A stretch of 64,000 nt of DNA from the NCBI GenBank assembly GCA_934454525.1, contig CAKSFM010000002.1, forward strand, positions 62,001-126,000, in the 5' to 3' direction. A program made the translations under genes and the position numbers. Under the pieces are notes generated by a model. That model had not been told where the DNA came from. It saw nothing but the letters and a program-made list of their open reading frames with translations, and ran no database searches. Of the stretch, positions 1 to 8,558 are shown in pieces. This DNA comes from an uncultured Clostridia bacterium (GTDB lineage: Bacteria; Bacillota; Clostridia; UMGS1883). Each line of letters opens with the position of its first letter. Position 1 is the first letter of the stretch.

Positions 1-1
1 A

Positions 2-403
2 AAGGCAGCTGCTGCCGGGGTCGGCAATCTTCGCTTTATGGTAGGCAATTTTGCCGACTTAAGCCTTGATTTCCCCGACAAAAGCGTTGACTGCATATTT
101 CTTAATTTCAGTGACCCATGGCCGAAAAAGGGATATGCGCGCCGCAGACTCACACATGGCGGCTTCCTTTTAATATATAAAAGGATATTGAAACCCGGCG
201 GCCGCATATTCTTCAAAACCGATAACCGCGCACTCTTCGATTTTTCGCTCGAATCGTTTCCCGAAAACGGATTCTCCGTTTCCGATGTTACATACGATTT
301 GCACAAAAGCGGATTTGAGGGCAATATAATGACGGAATATGAACAGAAGTTTTCCGCCGAGGGTGTTCCGATATGCCGCCTGTGCGCACAGCTGACCGAA
401 TGA
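2..403 (+). CDS. trmB: tRNA (guanine-N7-)-methyltransferase TrmB, 5' truncated
   Basis: This is the C-terminal part of the SAM-dependent enzyme that makes m7G46 in the tRNA variable loop. The frame is open from base 2, so the start lies before the window; the internal ATG at 38 is not the real start. The family signature FSDPWPKKGYARRRLT is present, followed by LKPGGRIFFKTDN, the C-terminal part of the Rossmann-like methyltransferase fold. The stop at 401-403 is followed by about 100 bases with no gene. Identification rests on the DPWPK...RRRL block, which is specific to TrmB. Confidence 0.93.
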   Translation, partial: KAAAAGVGNLRFMVGNFADLSLDFPDKSVDCIFLNFSDPWPKKGYARRRLTHGGFLLIYKRILKPGGRIFFKTDNRALFDFSLESFPENGFSVSDVTYDLHKSGFEGNIMTEYEQKFSAEGVPICRLCAQLTE

Positions 404-510
404 TATATAAAAGCGGTGCGGCGCTTTCCGCAAAGCTTCCGCAGCCTCTGCAGATTTAAGTATAACACATCAATAATGTTTTTTCAATTATTTTATACGA
501 GGTTTTTCAA

Positions 511-1584
511 ATGTTTAAAATAGTTCACTGCGCCGATTTGCACATAGGCGCAAAATGCAGTATTCTTCCTCCGGACAAGGCGCTGCTGCGCCGCGAGGAA
601 ATAAAGAAATCGCTTACATATATTGTTGACTTCTGCATTGAACGCCATGCCGGCGCTCTCCTGATTTGCGGAGATTTGTTTGACACCCCTGTTCCGCCTG
701 CTCCGGATGTTTATTTTGTTAAATCAGAGCTTGAAAGGCTTGAAAACACACCGGTATTTATAGCAGCCGGAAATCATGATTATATCAGCCGCGGCAGTCC
801 GTACAACGGAGATATGCTCGGGAAAAACGTTACCGTGTTTCCCGGCGAACTCACCGCATTTACACTGCCGGATTCAGATCTGCGGATTTACGGCCGCTCT
901 TTCACCTCAGCTTCAATTGATCCTATTGAAACATTTCCCGAAGCTGACAACAGATATGTGAACATTCTTTGTCTGCACGGCGAGATTGACAAAAACGGCG
1001 AATACAGCGCTGCCGATCTCTCCGCCGTTTCAAAGTTTGGCGCAGACTACTGCGCGCTCGGCCATGTACATTCTCTGCGCAGTTTTAAAGCCGGGAATGT
1101 ACCCTGTATAAACCCCGGCACACCCGAGGGGCATGGATTTGACGAAAGCGGCGATACGGGTTTTATATATGCCGAGATATCACACACCGATTGCAGGATT
1201 GAACGCATTTGCAAAACTATCCGCAAATATATAACAGTCACGCTTGATATAACGCCGCTGCAAACAAACAAAAATATTATTTCGGAGCTTGAAAGCTCTG
1301 TTTCCGAGGATAATATATACCGTTTTATAATAATCGGAGCGCTTGATGAAACAAGCGATTTTTCACGCGCTTACATAGAAAATTATCTTTCCTCGTGCGC
1401 TTTTTCGGTAAAGGTGATTGACAAAACCACGCAGGACGCACCGCTCAATGCGATACTTGAAGAAAAATCTCCGCGGGGTCTGTTTTTAAGAGAACTCCGC
1501 GCACTGTGCCGCTCGGAGGACGAATTTACCGAAGCCGCGCGGATTGGGCTGAATGCTCTTTCAGGGCGTGAAACCGATATTTAG
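511..1584 (+). CDS. SbcD/YhaO-type metallophosphoesterase (DNA repair exonuclease subunit)
   Basis: A 357-residue calcineurin-like phosphoesterase. The metal-binding motifs are in order: D9-x-H11, G54-D55, G87-N88-H89-D90, H156 and GHVH at 184-187. Residues after about 215 form a variable C-terminal part. In this family (SbcD, Mre11, YhaO) the subunit is an Mn-dependent nuclease that pairs with an SMC-like ATPase to process DNA ends and hairpins. The next gene is such an ATPase, 27 bases downstream, so the two are very probably co-transcribed and form one complex. The start follows a GAGG at about 501. YhaO is a closer match than classic SbcD because of the partner's type. Confidence 0.85.
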   Translation: MFKIVHCADLHIGAKCSILPPDKALLRREEIKKSLTYIVDFCIERHAGALLICGDLFDTPVPPAPDVYFVKSELERLENTPVFIAAGNHDYISRGSPYNGDMLGKNVTVFPGELTAFTLPDSDLRIYGRSFTSASIDPIETFPEADNRYVNILCLHGEIDKNGEYSAADLSAVSKFGADYCALGHVHSLRSFKAGNVPCINPGTPEGHGFDESGDTGFIYAEISHTDCRIERICKTIRKYITVTLDITPLQTNKNIISELESSVSEDNIYRFIIIGALDETSDFSRAYIENYLSSCAFSVKVIDKTTQDAPLNAILEEKSPRGLFLRELRALCRSEDEFTEAARIGLNALSGRETDI

Positions 1585-1611
1585 TTATGAGGAGGATTAC
1601 TGAGTACCACG

Positions 1612-3450
1612 ATGATTATAAAAAAGCTTAATTTAATTTCTTTCGGAAAGTTTAAAGATAAAACGATTGAGCTTAACGATGGCTTCAACGCTTTTGCCGG
1701 GGATAATGAAGCCGGAAAAAGCACGGTTGCCGGATTTATCTTTGCCATGCTTTACGGCTTTGGCAGCAGCCGCAAAAAAGGAATCAATTTCCGCGACCGA
1801 TATTCCCCGTGGGATGGCTCTGCGGCCGAAGGCAGCATGGAAATTGAATCCGGCGGCAGAACGTACACCGTTTACAGAAAATGCGGAAGCAGCAAAAGGA
1901 ACGATGTACTTAAAATATTCGATTCGGAAAGCGGAACAGAGTTAAATAAATTGCCTGCCGAACTGTCATCTGTCAGTGAAGATACCTATGAGAAAACGCT
2001 TTACATAAGGCAGGCTTCAAGCTCTTTTGAAGGTACAACAGAGGAAATTACAGCAAAACTTTCAAATTTGTCCGACACCGGAAATGAAAATGTCAGTTTT
2101 GAAAAGGCGCTTAAAATTCTTGATGCAATGCGCAGGAGAATTCAGCTTTCACGCGGCAGCGGCGGCGAGCTTGCGGTTATAAATCAAAGGCTTTGCTCAC
2201 TTGCTGACGAAAAGCATATTTCGGAAAAGGAGCAGGCTGAGCTTGACAGACTGCGCAGGCGGCTTTTTGATGCGCAAAAGGAACTGGCAGAAGCAAAAAA
2301 GCGCTACAACGACTGCTGTCTCGGCGATAATTCGGAAGAGCTGCAAAATGCCGCTGTAATCCTTGAAAAGAAAAAACAAGCCGAGGATTTGCATGAGAAA
2401 AATCATATTCTGCTTTTAAATTACAGAAAGACGCTTCTCATTTACAACAGGCTGAAAAAGTTTGAGAAAATTCCCGATCGCCGTTTCACTGCAAGGCACA
2501 CTGCACTATGCCTGATTCTGGTATTTTTCGGAATTACCCTTGCCTCCGCAATTAACAAATGGCTGTGCTTTCCCTCATTCATAGGGGCATTGGGTCTTAT
2601 ATTCGGCGGAGTGCAGCACGTTATCTATCTGAAGAATCTTAAGTCCGTGTACGGAACATTTCATACTAAGGAGCTTAAGAGAAAACAGACAGAAGCCATT
2701 GTGGCTTCAGCCGAGTGCAATTCCGCGCATCTGCTTTATTCGGATACGCATAACTCATATGAATCAGTGCGCACAGACCTCAATGAACGTATTGAGGAAT
2801 TCATGACAAAATACGGTTACGCCCCTGAGGACAGAGATAATGTGCGTGAAAAGCTTTCCTTTGAAAAGAAACAGGCGCACATAAATCTTATTGCACTGAG
2901 CGAGGAGGTCAGCGCAATCGAAACAAAGCTTTCATGTGCCGGAGAGCCTCAGCTTGAAGCGAACGCCGCGGAATTTTCCGCGTTGACTCAAAGGCGAACC
3001 GAGCTGACGCATTTCTATGATTCCATCGGACTTGCTGCGAAAGCGCTTGCGGAAGCGCGCCGCAAATTGCAGCAGAATTTCGCACCTACTCTTAACGATG
3101 CTGCGTCAGAATATTTTTCTGAAATCACCGGCGGAAAATACAGCCGCCTGTTCACCGATGATAATCTTAAAATCAATGTTGATTCCGGTATTCCTCGCAG
3201 CAGCGAGCTGTTTTCGGGCGGAACGATTGACCAGATGTATCTTGCGCTGCGGCTCGCCCTGACAGATATGCTGTTCGGCGAATCAAAAGTTCCTGTTATC
3301 CTTGATCAGCCGTTCACGCAGTACGACAAAAAACGCCGCAAAAATGCAGAAAAACTTCTTCATCGTCTTTCCGGCAAACGGCAGATTATTCTTTTTACCG
3401 AAAACGACAATTTATTTTCTGATATAAAGCCAACTGAAATATTGACATAA
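1612..3450 (+). CDS. SbcC/YhaN-like ATPase, short form with two central TM segments
   Basis: A 612-residue RecF/SMC-type ATPase. It has an N-terminal Walker A (GDNEAGKST, residues 30-38), a predicted coiled coil at about 190-285, two hydrophobic segments at about 297-316 and 322-341, a second coiled coil, then an ABC signature (ELFSGGTIDQMYLALRLAL, about 531) and Walker B (VILDQPF, about 561). Hydrophobic segments in the middle are a YhaN feature, and B. subtilis YhaN is much longer. It is the probable partner of the upstream nuclease. The ATG lies 16 nt from the only good Shine-Dalgarno (GGAGG, 1591-1595); the in-frame codon at normal spacing is CTG at 1600, so the true start is uncertain. 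Confidence 0.82.
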   Translation: MIIKKLNLISFGKFKDKTIELNDGFNAFAGDNEAGKSTVAGFIFAMLYGFGSSRKKGINFRDRYSPWDGSAAEGSMEIESGGRTYTVYRKCGSSKRNDVLKIFDSESGTELNKLPAELSSVSEDTYEKTLYIRQASSSFEGTTEEITAKLSNLSDTGNENVSFEKALKILDAMRRRIQLSRGSGGELAVINQRLCSLADEKHISEKEQAELDRLRRRLFDAQKELAEAKKRYNDCCLGDNSEELQNAAVILEKKKQAEDLHEKNHILLLNYRKTLLIYNRLKKFEKIPDRRFTARHTALCLILVFFGITLASAINKWLCFPSFIGALGLIFGGVQHVIYLKNLKSVYGTFHTKELKRKQTEAIVASAECNSAHLLYSDTHNSYESVRTDLNERIEEFMTKYGYAPEDRDNVREKLSFEKKQAHINLIALSEEVSAIETKLSCAGEPQLEANAAEFSALTQRRTELTHFYDSIGLAAKALAEARRKLQQNFAPTLNDAASEYFSEITGGKYSRLFTDDNLKINVDSGIPRSSELFSGGTIDQMYLALRLALTDMLFGESKVPVILDQPFTQYDKKRRKNAEKLLHRLSGKRQIILFTENDNLFSDIKPTEILT

Positions 3451-3471
3451 GCATATCTTTTGGGGTATACT
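3442..3471 (+). promoter_or_regulatory. Sigma-A promoter of the asp23-fakA-recG operon
   Basis: TTGACA (3442-3447), 18-nt spacer, TATACT (3466-3471). The -35 lies inside the last codons of the upstream ATPase gene, so the downstream operon can be transcribed on its own. Confidence 0.8.
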
Positions 3472-3502
3472 GTAATATATGATATTCGGAGGAGGATTTT
3501 AT

Positions 3503-3862
3503 ATGGCAGCAAAAACAGATAATCAATACGGCAGCATAATTATATCCAACAACGTGATAGCAAAAGCGGCCGGCTTAATCGCCACAAGCTGCTACGGTGT
3601 TGTCGGAATGGCTGTCCGCAGCACAACTGACGGCATTGTGAGCCTTCTTAAGCCTTCCAATCTTGCAAAAGGTATCAAGGTTTCCGTTGATAATAACGAA
3701 GTAACGGTAGATATGTATATTGTTGTTCAATACGGCGTGAATATCAACGCTACATGCGAAAACATAATGCATAACGTAAAATACAGACTTTCCGAAATTA
3801 TTTGCATGGATGTAAAAAAGGTAAATATTTTCGTTGAAAGCATCCGTGTAACGAATGCATAA
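3503..3862 (+). CDS. Asp23/Gls24 family envelope-stress protein (YloU-like)
   Basis: A 119-residue Asp23/Gls24 protein. It carries the family pattern of an early VIAKAAGLIATSCYGVVGMA stretch and a later VDMYIVVQYGVNI segment. Family members are small cytoplasmic or membrane-associated proteins linked to envelope and alkaline stress; the exact role is unknown. In many Firmicutes this gene (yloU) directly precedes the DAK2 kinase gene (yloV/fakA) and recG, as here. The start was set at ATG 3503, 8 nt after a GGAGGAGG site, rather than an in-frame ATG at 3479 that precedes that site. Confidence 0.88.
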   Translation: MAAKTDNQYGSIIISNNVIAKAAGLIATSCYGVVGMAVRSTTDGIVSLLKPSNLAKGIKVSVDNNEVTVDMYIVVQYGVNINATCENIMHNVKYRLSEIICMDVKKVNIFVESIRVTNA

Positions 3863-3886
3863 CAAGGATTCGGAGGCTATATTAAA

Positions 3887-5512
3887 ATGATAAAAACAAT
3901 TGATGCGGCGCTTTTCTCAAGAATGATTATATCCGGCGCCAACAATTTAAGCAATAACAGGGAAACGGTGGATTCCCTTAATGTGTTCCCCGTACCCGAC
4001 GGAGATACAGGAACAAATATGTCACTGACGTTTATCAACGCGGCACGGGCGGTTGAGAACGGAGATTTTGCAACTGTTTCCGATGTTGCGTCCGCGGTTG
4101 CAAAAGCAACGCTGCGCGGTGCGCGCGGCAATTCCGGCGTTATCCTCTCGCAGATATTCCGCGGAATATCAAAGTGCGTTCAGGGCGCTGCCGAAGCGGA
4201 CGCAACTCTTTTGGCAGCAGCATTTGACAGTGCGCGCGAAACAGCATACCGCGCTGTTATGAAGCCGACCGAGGGTACTATTCTTACGGTTATCAGAATG
4301 GTTGCCCAAGCTGCCGGAGAGTATGAGGGCGCGGACTGCACCGGACTTTTTCAAACGATATCTGAAAAAGGCAATGAGGCGCTCAGCCGCACAACAGAAA
4401 TGCTTCCGCAGCTGGCGCAGGCAGGTGTTGTTGATGCAGGCGGTCAGGGTCTGATGTTTATTTTGGAGGGTTTTTTAAGCGAACTGTGCGGAAATCCAGT
4501 GCAGCTTGAAAGCAATGCCGCAACGGCGGCAGGCGATAAACCCGCGCAGCAGTCCGTCCGCACGGAGGATATTCGTTTCGCATACTGCACAGAATTTATT
4601 ATAAACAAGTCCGACGCCTCGCTTTCGGCAGCAAAGCTGAAAAGCGCCATCCGCCCGCGCGGAGACTGCATGCTGGTCATTGACGAGGATGATATTGTCA
4701 AGGTGCATATTCACACAAATCACCCCGGATTTGTTCTTGAACAGGCTGTTAAGCTTGGTGAGCTTGTGAATATTAAGATTGAAAACATGCGCCAGCAGCA
4801 CACCAGTATTCTTGAGGGCATACAAAAACCGGAGGAACCTAAGGCTCAGCCGCATAAGGAATCGGCAATTGTCGCTGTTGCTTCCGGAGAAGGTCTTGAA
4901 AAGGTATTCCGCGAACTTGGCGCCGATGAAATCATTCGCGGCGGACAGACGATGAACCCCAGCACCGAGGACATTGTGAACGCAATAAAAAAGGTTAATG
5001 CCGATAACGTGATTATACTTCCGAATAACAAGAATATCATCCTTGCGGCGCAGCAGGCACAATACCTGTGTGACTGCCGGATTATCGTTATTGAATCAAA
5101 ATCAATTCCGCAGGGAATATCCGCAATGATGTCTTATTCTAAAACGGCTTCTTTTGATGATAATGCGGTGCGCATGGCAAAGGCGCTTTCAAAGGTTAAA
5201 AGCGGCAGCGTGACTCACGCCGTTAAAGATACGAACATTGACGGAAAGGAAATTGTATCGGGAAATATTATCGGCGTGTCGGACGGACACATTCTTTCCG
5301 TTTCCGAAAACAGAGAGGACGCTGCGTTTGATCTGATTTCTGCCATTGCCGATGAGGACAGCGAGCTTATAACGCTTTACCGCGGCGACGGTGTTTCCGA
5401 GGACGATATGTCATCTCTTGCCGCGCGCGTTGAGGACGCTTTCCCCGACGCGGACGTTGTTACCGCGGACGGCGGACAGCCTGTGTACTTTTATATAATA
5501 TCAGTGGAATAA
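3887..5512 (+). CDS. fakA: FakA/YloV-type DAK2-domain fatty acid kinase
   Basis: A 541-residue protein with an N-terminal DhaL-like kinase domain. NVFPVPDGDTGTNM (about 32-45) holds the Mg-ATP-binding aspartates, and ARGNSGVILSQ follows. The C-terminal half has the DAK1-like/DegV-like fold. In Staphylococcus and Bacillus, FakA phosphorylates fatty acids presented by a FakB (DegV) protein, feeding acyl-phosphate into phospholipid synthesis. No FakB gene is in this window, so the partner must be elsewhere. The length fits the family. It sits 24 bases after asp23 and 24 before recG, an operon order common in Firmicutes. Confidence 0.88.
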   Translation: MIKTIDAALFSRMIISGANNLSNNRETVDSLNVFPVPDGDTGTNMSLTFINAARAVENGDFATVSDVASAVAKATLRGARGNSGVILSQIFRGISKCVQGAAEADATLLAAAFDSARETAYRAVMKPTEGTILTVIRMVAQAAGEYEGADCTGLFQTISEKGNEALSRTTEMLPQLAQAGVVDAGGQGLMFILEGFLSELCGNPVQLESNAATAAGDKPAQQSVRTEDIRFAYCTEFIINKSDASLSAAKLKSAIRPRGDCMLVIDEDDIVKVHIHTNHPGFVLEQAVKLGELVNIKIENMRQQHTSILEGIQKPEEPKAQPHKESAIVAVASGEGLEKVFRELGADEIIRGGQTMNPSTEDIVNAIKKVNADNVIILPNNKNIILAAQQAQYLCDCRIIVIESKSIPQGISAMMSYSKTASFDDNAVRMAKALSKVKSGSVTHAVKDTNIDGKEIVSGNIIGVSDGHILSVSENREDAAFDLISAIADEDSELITLYRGDGVSEDDMSSLAARVEDAFPDADVVTADGGQPVYFYIISVE

Positions 5513-5536
5513 ATTTTTTCGAAAGAGGAATTTATT

Positions 5537-7576
5537 ATGAATCCTTATGAATCCGATGTTCGCGTTCTAAAAGGAATAGGCGACGCCAAGGCAAAGCTTC
5601 TGCTGCGCCTTGGCATTTCTTCTGTGGGCGACCTGCTTGAGCATTATCCCGTGCGCTTTGAAGACCGCCGCACCGTCACACCCGTGTTCAGCTGTGAGGA
5701 CGGTGCTGCCGTATGCGTAACGGCGCGCGTTGTAACGCCCGTTTCCGAAAATCATGTGCGAAAAGGAATGTGCTATTATAAATTTTCTGTATGTGATGAC
5801 AGCGGAACAATGAGCTGCACATTTTTCAATAACAAATACATAAAGGATATCATTAAAGTCGGTATGACATATACATTTTACGGAAAAATAAGCCGCCGCG
5901 GAAGAAGCGTTTCGATGCTTCCGTCAGAATTCGAACCCGCTGCGGCATCCTCATGCACAAAGGCAATTATACCGATATATCCGTTAACGGCCGGAATTAA
6001 TCAGCGGCTTCTCCGCAATGCGATTCTTTCGGCGCTTTCGCTTTGCGCCGATTATCCTGACGAATCACTGCCGGCGGAGATAACTCAGCGGCACTGTCTT
6101 TGCAGCCGCCTGTATGCGCTGCGCAGCATTCATTTCCCCGAGGATGAAAAAAGCCTTGAGATTGCCCGGCGGCGGCTTGTGTTTGAGGAATTTTTTCTGC
6201 TTCAGATGTCGCTGCGCCGCGTTAAAGACAACACAGCAAAATCTGTCGGAACGCGTTTTTCAGACTGCGCAATCGAACCGTTTCTCGAAAAACTGCCGTT
6301 TTCTCTTACAGATGCACAGCAGCGCGTACTATGCGATATTATGAACGATGTGTCGGGTGGTTTTTGCATGAACAGGCTTGTGCAGGGTGACGTTGGCAGC
6401 GGAAAAACCGTTATTGCTGCCGCCGCAATGTATCTTGCAGCAAAAAACGGCTGTCAGGCTGCCATGATGGCGCCGACCGAGGTTCTCGCGTCACAGCATT
6501 TCAACGATCTCTCCCCCATTCTTACCGGACTTGGCTTTAAAACGGCTCTTCTCACAGGCAGCACAAAAAAGAAAGAAAAGGAAGAAATATATGAGCAGCT
6601 GCAATCCGGAAAAATCAGTGTTATTTTCGGAACTCACGCACTCATCACCGACAAAGTGCATTTTCATCATCTTGCACTCGCCGTAACTGATGAACAGCAC
6701 CGATTCGGCGTACGTCAGCGCGCACTTCTGTCGGAAAAAAGTTTCTCGGTGCACACACTTGTTATGACAGCAACGCCTATTCCGCGGACACTTGCTCTCA
6801 TTATGTACGGAGATATGGATATCTCGTTCATTGATTCCCTGCCCCCGGGGCGGCAGAAGATTGACACTTTCTGCATTGACAAAGGCAAGCTCGGGAGGAT
6901 GTACGGCTTTATCCGCCGCGAAACCGCTGCCGGTAACCGGGCATATATCGTTTGCCCGTCAGTGGAGGAAAATGAAGATATCCCGATGACTGCCGTTACC
7001 TCACTTTTTAAAGAACTCAGTGAAAAAGTTTTTCCCGATATCCCCATGGGACTGGTTCACGGGAAAATGAAGCCTTCCGAAAAAGAAAAGGCGATGCGCG
7101 ATTTTTCGGACGGAACAACGAAAATTCTTGTTGCAACAACTGTTATTGAAGTCGGGGTAAATGTGCCGGAAGCAACTATCATGGCTGTGCTGGATGCGGA
7201 ACGCTTCGGACTCAGTCAGCTGCATCAGCTGCGCGGACGCGTCGGCAGAGGAAAAACGAAAAGCTATTGTATTCTTGTGTGCAATTCCGGTTCGGATACC
7301 GTTATGCAGCGAATGAAGATAATGACCAAAAGCAGCGACGGGTTTAAAATTTCGGAAACCGACCTTTCACTGCGCGGCCCCGGTGACTTTTTCGGAACGC
7401 GGCAGCACGGTATTCTCAATCTTAAAATTGCAAGTCTTGCCAACGATATGGAGGTTCTTAAAGAAAGCGGAGCTGCTGCGGAGGAGCTTCTGCGCTCAGA
7501 CCCCGGACTCACGCACGAAAATCATATAAGACTCAGAAGCCGAACCGACAGTCTGATAAGCAAGCTTAATCTGTGA
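5537..7576 (+). CDS. recG: ATP-dependent DNA helicase RecG
   Basis: A 679-residue superfamily 2 helicase that reverses stalled forks and unwinds branched DNA. The N-terminal wedge/OB part begins with a helix-hairpin-like VLKGIGDAKAKLLLRLGI. Helicase motifs follow: Walker A GDVGSGKT (about 284), DEQHRFGVRQR (about 385), TATPIPRT, and the C-terminal QLHQLRGRVGRG block with the TRG-like end. Length and motif order are normal for RecG. It is the last gene of the asp23-fakA-recG operon, with a Shine-Dalgarno GAAAGAGG at about 5521-5528. Confidence 0.96.
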   Translation: MNPYESDVRVLKGIGDAKAKLLLRLGISSVGDLLEHYPVRFEDRRTVTPVFSCEDGAAVCVTARVVTPVSENHVRKGMCYYKFSVCDDSGTMSCTFFNNKYIKDIIKVGMTYTFYGKISRRGRSVSMLPSEFEPAAASSCTKAIIPIYPLTAGINQRLLRNAILSALSLCADYPDESLPAEITQRHCLCSRLYALRSIHFPEDEKSLEIARRRLVFEEFFLLQMSLRRVKDNTAKSVGTRFSDCAIEPFLEKLPFSLTDAQQRVLCDIMNDVSGGFCMNRLVQGDVGSGKTVIAAAAMYLAAKNGCQAAMMAPTEVLASQHFNDLSPILTGLGFKTALLTGSTKKKEKEEIYEQLQSGKISVIFGTHALITDKVHFHHLALAVTDEQHRFGVRQRALLSEKSFSVHTLVMTATPIPRTLALIMYGDMDISFIDSLPPGRQKIDTFCIDKGKLGRMYGFIRRETAAGNRAYIVCPSVEENEDIPMTAVTSLFKELSEKVFPDIPMGLVHGKMKPSEKEKAMRDFSDGTTKILVATTVIEVGVNVPEATIMAVLDAERFGLSQLHQLRGRVGRGKTKSYCILVCNSGSDTVMQRMKIMTKSSDGFKISETDLSLRGPGDFFGTRQHGILNLKIASLANDMEVLKESGAAAEELLRSDPGLTHENHIRLRSRTDSLISKLNL

Positions 7577-7657
7577 AAAACATAAGCTCAGCGAACCCCA
7601 TGCAGCTCAAAAAGGCAAAAAAGTTTTTCATTAATACTGGATTTTTTAATTTGACTG

Positions 7658-7666
7658 TGATATAAT
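7658..7666 (+). promoter_or_regulatory. Extended -10 promoter of uppP-ftsK
   Basis: TGATATAAT forms an extended -10. No good -35 lies at 17 nt upstream, which is typical of extended -10 promoters. The nearby TTGACT at 7651 is too close (4 nt) to act as -35. Confidence 0.55.
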
Positions 7667-7705
7667 AATAAAATGAATCTCTAAATACATATTGGGGGAA
7701 TTAAA

Positions 7706-8539
7706 TTGACATTATTTAAAGCATTTATACTCGGACTTGTTCAGGGTTTGAGTGAATTTCTTCCCATATCAAGCTCCGGTCATCTGGCAATAGTCGGCGC
7801 ACTTATGGGTATGGACGCGGAAGCGGCAAATTTGCTTTCTTTTAATATTTTGCTCCATGTTGCAACGCTTGCAGCCGTTTTTGCCGCGTTTTACAGCGAT
7901 ATTATCGAAATGATAAAGGCATTTTTTTCAATGCTCGGCGACCTTTTCCGCGGAAAGGGTTTGCGCCTTAAGGAGTTCGAGTATCGCCGCCTTATAGCAA
8001 TGCTGATTGTCGGAACAATTCCGGCGGTTATTGCCGCCCTCCTGTTCGGCGATTTGATTTCAAATCCGCAACTTTGGCAAATCGGTGTTTTTCTGCTTAT
8101 CACGGCTGCTCTGCTGTTTCTCAGCGAAAAGCTCGGCGGCGGAAAAACAGAGCTTAAGGATATGACATATAAGCAGGCGGTCTGCGTCGGAATATTCCAG
8201 GGGTTCGGAACGCTCCCGGGAATAAGCCGCAGCGGAAGCACGATTGTAGGGGGTCTTTTCAGCCGCTTAAACCGCGAAACGGCAGTGCGCTTTTCATTTC
8301 TGCTTTCCATCCCGGCAATTCTCGGCGCGCTTGTGCTTGACCTTAAGGACATTGCGTCAAGCGGCAAGCAGCTTTTTTCGTTCGGCACGGTCGCCGTCGG
8401 AATGATAACCGCCGCTGTAAGCGGTTACTTTGCAATCCGCTTTCTTCTTAATCTTGTTAAAAAAAGTAAGCTCAGCTATTTCGCATATTATTGTATTTTT
8501 GCAGGCTTTGCTGCTATCATACTTAACTTTATACTCTGA
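7706..8539 (+). CDS. uppP: Undecaprenyl-diphosphate phosphatase UppP (BacA)
   Basis: A 277-residue polytopic membrane enzyme that dephosphorylates undecaprenyl diphosphate to recycle the lipid carrier for wall polymers. Both family motifs are present: GLVQGLSEFLPISSSGHL near the N terminus and GTLPGISRSGSTI in the middle. The start is TTG at 7706, preceded by GGGGGA at 7694-7699, which places the first motif at the usual distance. It lies 19 bases before ftsK. Members of this family can raise bacitracin tolerance when overexpressed. Confidence 0.95.
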   Translation: MTLFKAFILGLVQGLSEFLPISSSGHLAIVGALMGMDAEAANLLSFNILLHVATLAAVFAAFYSDIIEMIKAFFSMLGDLFRGKGLRLKEFEYRRLIAMLIVGTIPAVIAALLFGDLISNPQLWQIGVFLLITAALLFLSEKLGGGKTELKDMTYKQAVCVGIFQGFGTLPGISRSGSTIVGGLFSRLNRETAVRFSFLLSIPAILGALVLDLKDIASSGKQLFSFGTVAVGMITAAVSGYFAIRFLLNLVKKSKLSYFAYYCIFAGFAAIILNFIL

Positions 8540-8558
8540 TTTTCCGGAGGTTTAACAT

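Noticed and set aside
3479..3502. A longer Asp23 protein from ATG 3479
   Set aside because: The Shine-Dalgarno would be inside the gene; ATG 3503 is correctly spaced.
7651..7666. TTGACT and TATAAT as a -35/-10 pair before uppP
   Set aside because: Only 4 nt apart, so they cannot act together; the extended -10 reading is kept.
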